Source of the DNA: Methanomassiliicoccaceae archaeon
Lineage (GTDB): Archaea; Thermoplasmatota; Thermoplasmata; Methanomassiliicoccales; Methanomethylophilaceae
Length of the DNA: 10,140 bases
Assembly (NCBI GenBank): GCA_009778265.1
Contig: WRKA01000160.1
Coordinates: 1 to 10,140, forward strand
Reading direction: 5' to 3'
In this document: piece after piece, positions 4,642-10,140 of the stretch
Numbering within the stretch: the first letter of the stretch is position 1
Layout: every line of letters starts with the position of its first letter
Notes under the pieces: model-generated
What the model saw: the letters and a program-made list of their open reading frames with translations, nothing else
Told to the model about the DNA's origin: nothing
Databases searched by the model: none
Translations under genes and position numbers: made by a program

Positions 4642-7344
4642 ATGGAAAAGTTCGGAAAAAGCATGGCCAAAAGACCGGTCGTGCCCATACTCGCGGTCCT
4701 GCTGATCACGTTCGCTTCGCTCGGGATGATAGCATTCAATCCTCCGTCGTTCGATATGGATGAAGGAAGTTTCACGCCTCATAATGATGTTACGCGGGCA
4801 TCGACGCTCATATCCGAGACATTCACGTCGTCGGCGACCGCCATGGCGCTGGTGGATGCGAAGGACACCGAGAGCGGAGATATATTCACGAAGCAGGTGT
4901 TCCTCGATCTTCTGGAATTCGAACAGCAGCTTGCTGCGTTAACGTACACCGATACCGAAGATAACATGAAGCCTTACGCCGCTCTGGACGGATTCTCTAT
5001 AATGAGTCCGGTATCATTGGTTGCGCGGGCGATAGCCGACAATGTCAACAGCATGATACCCATCCCCATCCCCATTCCCGATCCCGCGTCATATGTGGAC
5101 CCAGTGGAATATCAGATCGCATATTACACAACGCTGAAGAACGTAATGGGGTTGGAACTGTTCGGTAACCCGATCGTCACAGACGAGATAATAAAACAGG
5201 CGGCATTCGGCGTCCTTACGGATCCGCAGGGCGCAATGCTCCTTTCGCTGCTGTCCAAGGACGCCGTGATCGAGAACGATTCCGCATCGGCGAGAGGCTG
5301 TATGATCATGCTGATGATCAACGACGACTCCTTGGACCTTATGAAGGAAGGCCAGCTGGGGTTCGAGGGAGATGTGATATCGGCGGCCGATGATTTCATA
5401 CCCGATACCGACGGTCTGAGCATATCGAGCATCGGACTGATGACAACGATGAACGAGATAGGCAACATGGCGCAGGAGGACATATTCAAGCTGCTGCCGA
5501 TCGCGATCGTCGTCATAGCGCTGATACTTATCGTGATGTACCGCGACATCGCCGACGCGGCACTGGGTCTTCTGGGGCTGCTGATAGCGATAGTATGGAC
5601 GTTCGGTATATGTTCCGCCATCAACTTAGAGATAACCACGATAGCCATCGCGGTGCCGATACTGATAATGGGATTGGGGATAGACTACGGTCTTCATCTG
5701 GTATTCAGGTACAGGGAGGAAAGAAGGAACGGCCAAGGGCCGGAAGGTTCCACGGGAAGGACGATGGGTTCCGTGGGCGAAGCGCTTGTGCTTGCAACGG
5801 TCACGACGGTGATAGCGTTCCTTTCGTATCTTACATCATCAATGAGCGCGTTGGCCGATTTCGGTGTGATGTGTGCGATAGGCATCATATGCGCTTTCAT
5901 GGTCATGATGCTGCTCATGCCCCCGGCACAGGTGCTGAGGGACCGCAGGGCCGCGAAGAAGGGAAAGGACCCCGATAAAGCGAAACGTTACAGGGAGAGC
6001 AAAAGCGACCACGGCGACGTGATAAGCAAGGCGGCCGGCATCGGAGGAAGGATGGCGGTCAAGAACCCGTGGGCGGTCCTTTTGGTAACGGGCGTGGTGA
6101 TCGCGCTGGGCGCATACAGCGCCGCCAGCATAACATACAATTTCGATATGTACGAATTCGTTCCGGAGGGATCGTACGCATATGATGCGCTGAACTATAT
6201 GAACAATAATTATTCGTCGACCACGAACACGGTGAGCGTGCTGGTGTACGGCGACGGATGGGACGCCGATACGATAAAGGCGATGGAAGATTCCATCCGT
6301 AATCTGAACGATACAGAGATAAGAGGACTCTCGTATCAGGGAGGCAATCTGGACGATCCGAGTTATTTAGGTACCGTGCTTAGCAGTTTCAACGCAGCGT
6401 ACGGCAGTTCGATCGATCTGCCGCTGCCCGGAGATCCGACATACAGCGACATCTACGATAATGTGTTCAATGCGGACGGGACGATGAGACCGATAGTACC
6501 GGAGACGCAGACCTATCTGAACATACTGAAAGCGGCGACGCCGGAAGCGGTCGTATCGTCAGTGGCCGCCGCCGGCGCGGACGGTAACGAGTACGCAAGG
6601 ATCATCCTGAAACTCACCATCGAGATAACAAGCGACAACGACGGCGTCCTCGCAATGGTGGATGCCGTAAACGAACAGTGTCATCCTTTGGCCGATGCCG
6701 GTCTCTCGTATATCACAACGGGTCAGACCGTCGTGCTTGCGGTGTCCATGAGCGAAATGAATCAGAATCAGATGCAGTCTCTGATCGTGACGATAGTCCT
6801 TGTGTTACTCATACTGACAATAGTGATGTACTACACCGACAAGAGCTGGCTGCTGGGAACGATGGCCACCATACCGACGCTGATATCGGTGATCATGATA
6901 TGGGGCACAATGGCGATGATGAACATGCCGCTCAATGTTATGACGTTAACGATAGCGTCCCTCGCGGTCGGCATGGGGGTCACGTACGGTATACACATAG
7001 CCCACCGTTACATAACAGAGCTGATCGATAACGACCTCGATCCGGACGACGCCATCAAGATGGCGACACGGGAGACCGGGAAGGGTGTGTTCGGCGCCGC
7101 GATAACGACGGTGGCCGGCTTCGGAGTGATGGGATTCTCAAGGATCCTGCCGCTGTACCAGTTCGGACTGATCACAGCGCTGGCGATAACGTTCGGATAC
7201 ATCGGTGCGGTGTTCGTGCTTCCGTCCCTTTTAACGATATGGGGAAGGCACGCGAAACCGAAGGTGAAGCAGAGATTCGAAAGGTCCGCGAAGAGAACGG
7301 AGAACGGGGACGAAGAGGGAACGGACCAGACGCCCGGCGCGTGA
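4642..7344 (+). CDS. RND superfamily transporter, HAE3/MMPL type
   Basis: A 900-residue protein with the two-fold RND design. Half 1 has TM1 at about 12-32, an extracytoplasmic domain at 33-280 and spans at about 283-299, 305-326, 333-355, 380-400 and 403-427. A basic cytoplasmic linker (433-458) follows. Half 2 has TM7 at about 474-496, an extracytoplasmic domain at 497-712 and spans at about 713-730, 737-758, 763-785, 812-835 and 840-866, ending in a charged tail. The TM4 motif GLGIDYGLHLVFRYREE carries the expected proton-relay Asp (D348). The equivalent TM10 motif is GMGVTYGIHIAHRY with Thr781 in place of Asp. HAE3 members act without periplasmic adaptor or outer-membrane channel and are thought to move lipids or hydrophobic molecules by proton exchange; the substrate here is unknown. 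Residues 139-146 form an Ile-Pro repeat. No partner gene lies next to it. Confidence 0.93.
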   Translation: MEKFGKSMAKRPVVPILAVLLITFASLGMIAFNPPSFDMDEGSFTPHNDVTRASTLISETFTSSATAMALVDAKDTESGDIFTKQVFLDLLEFEQQLAALTYTDTEDNMKPYAALDGFSIMSPVSLVARAIADNVNSMIPIPIPIPDPASYVDPVEYQIAYYTTLKNVMGLELFGNPIVTDEIIKQAAFGVLTDPQGAMLLSLLSKDAVIENDSASARGCMIMLMINDDSLDLMKEGQLGFEGDVISAADDFIPDTDGLSISSIGLMTTMNEIGNMAQEDIFKLLPIAIVVIALILIVMYRDIADAALGLLGLLIAIVWTFGICSAINLEITTIAIAVPILIMGLGIDYGLHLVFRYREERRNGQGPEGSTGRTMGSVGEALVLATVTTVIAFLSYLTSSMSALADFGVMCAIGIICAFMVMMLLMPPAQVLRDRRAAKKGKDPDKAKRYRESKSDHGDVISKAAGIGGRMAVKNPWAVLLVTGVVIALGAYSAASITYNFDMYEFVPEGSYAYDALNYMNNNYSSTTNTVSVLVYGDGWDADTIKAMEDSIRNLNDTEIRGLSYQGGNLDDPSYLGTVLSSFNAAYGSSIDLPLPGDPTYSDIYDNVFNADGTMRPIVPETQTYLNILKAATPEAVVSSVAAAGADGNEYARIILKLTIEITSDNDGVLAMVDAVNEQCHPLADAGLSYITTGQTVVLAVSMSEMNQNQMQSLIVTIVLVLLILTIVMYYTDKSWLLGTMATIPTLISVIMIWGTMAMMNMPLNVMTLTIASLAVGMGVTYGIHIAHRYITELIDNDLDPDDAIKMATRETGKGVFGAAITTVAGFGVMGFSRILPLYQFGLITALAITFGYIGAVFVLPSLLTIWGRHAKPKVKQRFERSAKRTENGDEEGTDQTPGA

Positions 7345-7371
7345 GAACGTATACGCGAACGTACAGTTCCG

Positions 7372-7387
7372 TTATGATCTTTCATAA
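7372..7387 (+). terminator. Weak inverted repeat after the transporter gene
   Basis: TTATG (7372-7376) can pair with CATAA (7383-7387) around a 6-base loop containing TTT. It lies 28 bases after the transporter stop and 14 bases before the purP TATA box. It may be a weak terminator or a regulator half-site pair; the stem is only 5 A/T-rich pairs. Confidence 0.25.
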
Positions 7388-7400
7388 GCGTAACGACCCA

Positions 7401-7410
7401 AGGTTTAAAT
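7401..7410 (+). promoter_or_regulatory. BRE/TATA element of purP
   Basis: AGGTTTAAAT, with the TTTAAAT core centred about 25 bases before the ATG at 7432. It predicts a leaderless purP mRNA, and no Shine-Dalgarno sequence is present before the start. The same 10 bases occur on the minus strand at 9600-9591 before the candidate structured RNA. Confidence 0.6.
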
Positions 7411-7431
7411 TCCGAAATACAATCAGTGCGT

Positions 7432-8505
7432 ATGGTCCCTAAGAAGAAGATCGATTCCATTTTGGCGGGTTATGACAAGGATGACATAACGATAGCGACA
7501 CTTTGCTCCCATTCGTCATTACAGATCTTCCACGGCGCCCGTAAGGCGGGATTCAAGACGTTAGGATTGACGGTGTCCCACAACACAAGATATTACGACG
7601 CCTTTCCGCTGGCGAAACCCGACGAGATAATAACGTACAAGGACCTCGACGAGATAGAGGAAAGGGTGGGAGAACTTCATGACCGTAACGTTGTTGTGAT
7701 ACCGCACGGTTCTTTCGTGGAGTACATGGGGCCGAAGAAGTTCGAGGAGCTCGAAGTTCCGGCATATTGTAACCGCGCCGTTCTTCAATGGGAATCCGAC
7801 CGCGATCTGGAAAGACAGTGGATAACGTCCGCGGGGGTCATGATGCCCCGTATATACACCGATGCAAGGGAGATCAGCGAACCGGTCCTCGTGAAATATC
7901 ACGGCGCAAAGGGAGGAAGAGGATTCTTCATCGCAAAGGATTACCCGGACTTCAAGATGTACATCGATAACACTCAGCCTTACACCATCCAGGAGTATGC
8001 GCTGGGAACGAGGTACTACATGCATTTCTTCTATTCGCCGTTCAAGGAGGACGGTTACAAGGTGGCGCGGGGAGGAACATTGGAACTTCTGTCCATCGAC
8101 AGACGCGACGAGAGCAACATCGACGAATTATACAAGATGGGGTCGTACGACGATCTGAAGAAACACGGTCTCTATCCGTCGTTCGTCGTCACCGGGAACG
8201 TGCCCGTTGTGATACGCGAGTCGTTGCTTCCGAAGGCGTTCGACATGGCCGAACGTATCGTGAACAGATCGTACGAACTGTTCGGAGGGATGTGGGGGCC
8301 GTTCTGCTTAGAGACCATAGTCACCGATAAATTGGAGTTCAAGCTGTTCGAGATATCGACAAGGATCGTTGCCGGAACGAATCCGTTCATATCGGGTTCG
8401 CCGTACGCCGATCTCATATATCCGGGAATGAGCACCGGCGGAAGGATAGCGAAAGAGTTCAGGGACGGTCTTGCGAACGGTAATTTCATCGATCTGATGA
8501 CCTGA
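7432..8505 (+). CDS. purP: 5-formaminoimidazole-4-carboxamide ribotide synthetase (formate-dependent, PurP)
   Basis: A 357-residue ATP-grasp enzyme. PurP makes FAICAR from AICAR, formate and ATP; it replaces the folate-dependent PurH transformylase in archaea. Signature segments are the N-terminal IATLCSHSSLQIFHGARKAG (21-40), VVIPHGSFVEYMG (88-100), VPAYCNRAVLQWESDRDLER (109-128), the ATP-grasp loop PVLVKYHGAKGGRGFFIAK (151-169), YTIQEYALGTRYYMHFFYSP (184-203), VTGNVPVVIRESLLPKAF (253-270) and the C-terminal FEISTRIVAGTNPFISGSPY (306-325) with metal/phosphate-site residues. Length matches the family (about 340-370). A GTG at 7426 is in frame two codons upstream, but the ATG at 7432 is preferred because the TATA at 7404-7410 puts the transcription start at about 7432. 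The gene stands alone, with its own promoter and a hairpin region after the stop. Confidence 0.96.
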   Translation: MVPKKKIDSILAGYDKDDITIATLCSHSSLQIFHGARKAGFKTLGLTVSHNTRYYDAFPLAKPDEIITYKDLDEIEERVGELHDRNVVVIPHGSFVEYMGPKKFEELEVPAYCNRAVLQWESDRDLERQWITSAGVMMPRIYTDAREISEPVLVKYHGAKGGRGFFIAKDYPDFKMYIDNTQPYTIQEYALGTRYYMHFFYSPFKEDGYKVARGGTLELLSIDRRDESNIDELYKMGSYDDLKKHGLYPSFVVTGNVPVVIRESLLPKAFDMAERIVNRSYELFGGMWGPFCLETIVTDKLEFKLFEISTRIVAGTNPFISGSPYADLIYPGMSTGGRIAKEFRDGLANGNFIDLMT

Positions 8506-8511
8506 TACGCG

Positions 8512-8561
8512 GGACGGCGGTCAAATCTGTATCCGCGATCGTCCGCAGCCGATGTCTGCGG
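8512..8561 (+). terminator. Overlapping hairpins after purP, probable terminator region
   Basis: Hairpin A pairs GGACG (8512-8516) and GCGG (8517-8520) with CCGC (8533-8536) and CGTCC (8540-8544), leaving a GAT bulge. Hairpin B pairs CCGCAG (8543-8548) with CTGCGG (8556-8561) around a 7-base loop and is followed by an A/T-rich stretch (8563-8577). A and B share bases 8543-8544, so they cannot both form fully. Hairpin B plus the A/T tract is the better terminator candidate for purP, whose stop is at 8505. Confidence 0.4.
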
Positions 8562-8579
8562 CAAATATTATAACAAATG

Positions 8580-8627
8580 CCGGACAAAAAGTATTACAGA
8601 TACCGGACAGACAGATACGGCCGGACG
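8580..8627 (+). repeat. Reiterated CCGGAC motif with a short near-tandem repeat
   Basis: CCGGACA occurs at 8580-8586 and 8603-8609, and CCGGACG at 8621-8627; TCCGGA recurs at 8674-8679 inside the next gene. Two adjacent blocks, 8596-8610 and 8611-8626, both begin ACAGATAC and end in CCGGAC plus up to two bases, so part of the pattern is a near-tandem duplication of about 15 bases. It lies 10-60 bases upstream of the TATA-like element of the gene at 8671, where an activator or repressor could bind. Confidence 0.5.
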
Positions 8628-8638
8628 AAAAGGGTCGA

Positions 8639-8645
8639 TTATAAG
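8639..8645 (+). promoter_or_regulatory. TATA-like element for the gene at 8671
   Basis: TTATAAG with its centre about 29 bases before the ATG at 8671. It predicts an mRNA with no leader or a leader of a few bases; no Shine-Dalgarno sequence is present. A second candidate, CTATAAAC (8662-8669), touches the start codon and is too close to act for this start. Confidence 0.45.
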
Positions 8646-8670
8646 AACGGCCATAGTATTCACTATAAAC

Positions 8671-9333
8671 ATGTCCGGAATGTTCTCTGTGTTCAAGGGT
8701 CAGGCCAAACGGCGAAGCAGCAGCGATAAGACCGACAGGAACACGACCATAGGCATAGACCAATCCGGTGCTTTGGGCAGGTACGGCGGAAGATCGAAAT
8801 ATCATACATTGGTAGCGACGGTCATACGCGATTACAATAAATTTGAGAAGATCGCGGAAAGCATTCCCAAAAAGAAGAACGGCAGCCTTTCCGAATCGAA
8901 CGAACTGGGAAGGAAAAAAAGACGGTCGATACACGCGATGATAAACGAACATTCTCCGGAGATCTATGTTTCGGCGTATCCGCTGACGTCAAAGATGGTA
9001 TCATCGTCCGACGCACAGGCGGATCAATACACATTGCAGGTCGGCGAATTGCTGGAACTGATATTTTCCCGGTCCGCCGATAAGATATTCGACGTTCTTC
9101 TGAATTCGAACTCTCTCATAACGAAGAAAAGGGAGAAGAAGTTCCTGGACAGTTGTAACGCGGCCGCGAAGAAGTACGGTAAGGAGATACAATGGATCGA
9201 GATGCAGCCGTCGAGAAGGAATAAAGTTCTCTGTGTCGTCGATTTCCCGGCGAACGTGGTCGGTATGGACATCGAATACCGCGGCCTTCCGCATGAAAGT
9301 CACGACGAAGTGGAACTGACCATCGTCGGCTGA
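8671..9333 (+). CDS. Putative DUF3800-like (RNase H-fold) protein
   Basis: A 220-residue protein I do not recognise firmly. After a basic, Ser-rich, probably disordered N-terminus (1-24), residues 25-56 read TTIGIDQSGALGRYGG then YHTLVATVIRDY. This resembles the opening of DUF3800 proteins (an I-D-E-S-G strand, then a strand and helix). Residues 75-100 (ESNELGRKKRRSIHAMINE then HSPEIYVSAYP) match the family's E-L-K helix and second strand in layout. Residues 136-150 (ADKIFDVLLNSNS) could hold the middle acidic strand. Residues 184-203 (NKVLCVVDFPANVVGMDIEY) resemble the C-terminal L-Q-x-A-D-(F/L)-x-A-G helix. Candidate acidic site residues are D30, E75 or E78, D141 and D191. Such a set would suit metal-dependent nuclease activity on RNA or DNA, but this is inference. 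The gene converges on a candidate structured RNA. Coding status is supported by the long ORF and TATA spacing; the family call is moderate. Confidence 0.6.
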   Translation: MSGMFSVFKGQAKRRSSSDKTDRNTTIGIDQSGALGRYGGRSKYHTLVATVIRDYNKFEKIAESIPKKKNGSLSESNELGRKKRRSIHAMINEHSPEIYVSAYPLTSKMVSSSDAQADQYTLQVGELLELIFSRSADKIFDVLLNSNSLITKKREKKFLDSCNAAAKKYGKEIQWIEMQPSRRNKVLCVVDFPANVVGMDIEYRGLPHESHDEVELTIVG

Positions 9334-9380
9334 GGTACCGAACGGTGCGGGTGGAACGTTCACTCCATTCCGGATATATC

Positions 9381-9568
9381 AAAAAGGTGTTCAGGTCCTA
9401 CGGGCTTAAATGCCTCCCCAAGCCGGGCCGCAAACCATTAGACCTCCGCCCTCGCGCACGGTTTTGTGTGTTTCGCCCTCGGTGCGCTTTGCTTCACACC
9501 CTTTTGTAAGCTATCACTCCGTGCGCTCTCGTCTGTGAGCGTCCGCCTCATAGGATTCGACCCTGAAC
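9381..9568 (-). ncRNA. Candidate independently transcribed structured RNA, about 190 nt, family unknown
   Basis: No ORF explains this stretch, yet it has the parts of an RNA gene on the minus strand. A TATA box lies at 9600-9591 and predicts a start at about 9568-9570. The RNA's first bases GTTCAGG (9568-9562) pair perfectly with CCTGAAC (9395-9389) near its end. After a 6-base bulge (9561-9556), TCCTA (9555-9551) pairs with TAGGA (9400-9396). Inside, GCGCACGG (9526-9519) pairs with CCGTGCGC (9461-9454), and GTGTG (9499-9495) with CACAC (9470-9466) nested within it. A local hairpin forms from 9424-9420 and 9407-9403. The transcript would end in CCTTTTT (9387-9381). I could not match it to tRNA, 5S rRNA, SRP RNA or RNase P RNA by their conserved motifs. 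It runs toward the gene ending at 9333 and is divergent from the aminotransferase gene. Confidence 0.6.
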
Positions 9569-9589
9569 GTCAATAAATGGAATACAGGT

Positions 9590-9600
9590 TATTTAAACCT
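9590..9600 (-). promoter_or_regulatory. BRE/TATA element for the candidate structured RNA
   Basis: On the minus strand this reads AGGTTTAAATA, sharing its first 10 bases with the purP promoter at 7401-7410. The distance from its first base to the predicted RNA 5' end (31-33 bases) equals the distance in purP from the same base to the ATG. No ORF with a suitable start follows on the minus strand at that distance, which points to a non-coding product. Confidence 0.55.
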
Positions 9601-9637
9601 TCGAGCGGCGTCCCGAGAACGCACATACACAAACAAT

Positions 9638-9645
9638 ATCTATAT
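9638..9645 (+). promoter_or_regulatory. TATA-like element for the aminotransferase gene
   Basis: ATCTATAT, centred about 25 bases before the ATG at 9667, again predicting a leaderless mRNA. No Shine-Dalgarno sequence is present between the element and the start codon. Confidence 0.5.
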
Positions 9646-9666
9646 GGTAGATATAACGGAACGACG

Positions 9667-10140
9667 ATGTTCTCCAAGAGGCTTATGAACGTGCCCGAAT
9701 CGGGAACGGTCGCGATAGCGAACCTTGTAAGTCAGCTCAAACAGGAAGGCGCGGAGATAATATCATTTTCCATGGGAGAGCCGGATTTCGGAACTCCGGA
9801 CAACATAAGAGAAGCGTGCGTCAGATCGCTCAACGAAGGGTTCACCCATTACACACCATCCATGGGGATCCCGGAACTGAGAAAGGCGATAGCGGAAAAA
9901 ACGGTACGCGACAACAAGATAAAGTGCACCGCAAAGAACGTCCTCGTAACACCGACCAAACAGGCGTTGTTCATGATCGCCCTCGCATATCTGGATCCCG
10001 GCGACGAGGTGATACTTCCGGACCCGGCATGGGTGTCGTACGACGCCGTGATAAGACTGGCGGGTGCGAAGACGGTATACGTTCCGACAAGGTTCGAAGA
10101 TAATTACTGCATGAGCGCGGAAATGATGGCCGCGGCCGTC
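9667..10140 (+). CDS. Class I/II pyridoxal-phosphate aminotransferase (AspB-like), 5' part
   Basis: The first 158 codons of a fold-type I aminotransferase that runs off the window. It starts MFSKRLMNVPESGTVAIANL, followed by the hallmark ISFSMGEPDFGTPDNIREA, the substrate-arm motif HYTPSMGIPELRKAIAEK, and VTPTKQALFMIALAYLDPGD with ILPDPAWVSYDAVIRLAGA. This order and spacing match the COG0436 family of aspartate and broad-specificity aminotransferases, which use PLP to move amino groups between amino acids and 2-oxo acids. The PLP-phosphate loop reads T-P-T-K-Q-A-L where many homologues have a Gly-rich version. The Schiff-base lysine lies beyond the window, so activity and exact substrate cannot be judged. 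The ATG at 9667 fits the TATA spacing and puts the serine-valine N-terminal motif at the usual place. Confidence 0.93.
   Translation, partial: MFSKRLMNVPESGTVAIANLVSQLKQEGAEIISFSMGEPDFGTPDNIREACVRSLNEGFTHYTPSMGIPELRKAIAEKTVRDNKIKCTAKNVLVTPTKQALFMIALAYLDPGDEVILPDPAWVSYDAVIRLAGAKTVYVPTRFEDNYCMSAEMMAAAV

Noticed and set aside
7426..7434. GTG at 7426 as the purP start
   Set aside because: The TATA spacing places the transcription start at about 7432, leaving GTG outside the mRNA, and the ATG at 7432 gives the normal family N-terminus.
7008..7460. Minus-strand ORF overlapping the end of the transporter gene and the start of purP
   Set aside because: It is antisense to confident genes and covers the purP promoter. 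Its composition is not protein-like and no start signal is visible.
8503..8671. Fusion of purP and the 220-aa protein by TGA readthrough
   Set aside because: purP is complete at the TGA, the gap carries hairpins, repeats and a TATA element, and the conceptual 55-residue bridge looks random.
9371..9400. Plus-strand TATA (TATATC, 9374-9380) driving the structured RNA in the plus direction
   Set aside because: The predicted start (about 9403) would fall inside the terminal helix and no T tract follows the plus-strand 3' end. The minus-strand promoter, ends and T5 tract fit together better.
9381..9568. tRNA, SRP RNA, RNase P RNA or 5S rRNA in the 9381-9568 interval
   Set aside because: A TTCGA/TCGAA stretch near 9556-9560 resembles a T-loop, but only three stem pairs form and no anticodon arm or CCA-adjacent acceptor is found. 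The GGAAG and GGGAGCAG elements of SRP helix 8 and the GAGGAAAGUC and ACAGAA elements of RNase P RNA are absent on both strands.
1..10140. CRISPR array, insertion sequence, integrase or attachment site
   Set aside because: No regularly spaced repeats, no transposase- or integrase-like protein and no flanking inverted repeats with target duplications were seen on either strand.

Overview
The window is chromosomal DNA from an archaeon, most likely a euryarchaeon of the Thermoplasmata/Methanomassiliicoccales type. This rests on an archaeal RNA polymerase subunit K next to an archaeal-type ribosomal protein S2, an archaeal RPA with its partner OB-fold protein, the archaea-specific purine enzyme PurP, an HAE3-type RND protein without accessory subunits, and TATA boxes placed about 25 bases before start codons. 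All nine complete or 3'-complete genes end in TGA (8) or TAA (1), none in TAG. That fits a lineage that reserves TAG for pyrrolysine, but the sample is small. The lineage call is an inference.

Layout: (1) 1-2169, plus strand: the end of rpoK, then rps2 in the same transcription unit, a MEMO1-family protein and a zinc-ribbon membrane protein. The last two each seem to have their own TATA element. (2) 2176-2193: a perfect 7-bp hairpin with a GTAA loop serves as a shared terminator between converging units. (3) 2203-4412, minus strand: a two-gene RPA operon, with the ssDNA-binding protein first and its OB-fold/winged-helix partner second, joined by an ATGA overlap. (4) 4413-4641: a divergent promoter region with a striking CG-alternating inverted-repeat cluster. 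(5) 4642-7344: a 900-residue RND/MMPL-type transporter. (6) 7432-8505: purP. (7) 8506-8670: a gap with hairpins and a reiterated CCGGAC motif. (8) 8671-9333: a 220-residue protein that resembles the DUF3800/RNase H-like fold. (9) 9334-9666: a non-coding interval that appears to contain an independently transcribed structured RNA of about 190 nt on the minus strand. (10) 9667 to the end: the start of a class I aminotransferase.

Most of the window is informational housekeeping (transcription, translation, replication) plus purine and amino-acid metabolism. The least explained part is 8506-9666: the DUF3800-like protein and the candidate structured RNA that converges on it. The RNA has a TATA box that shares a 10-base core with the purP promoter, complementary ends exactly at the predicted transcript boundaries, and a T5 tract at its 3' end. 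No transposon, CRISPR array, rRNA or tRNA gene was found.
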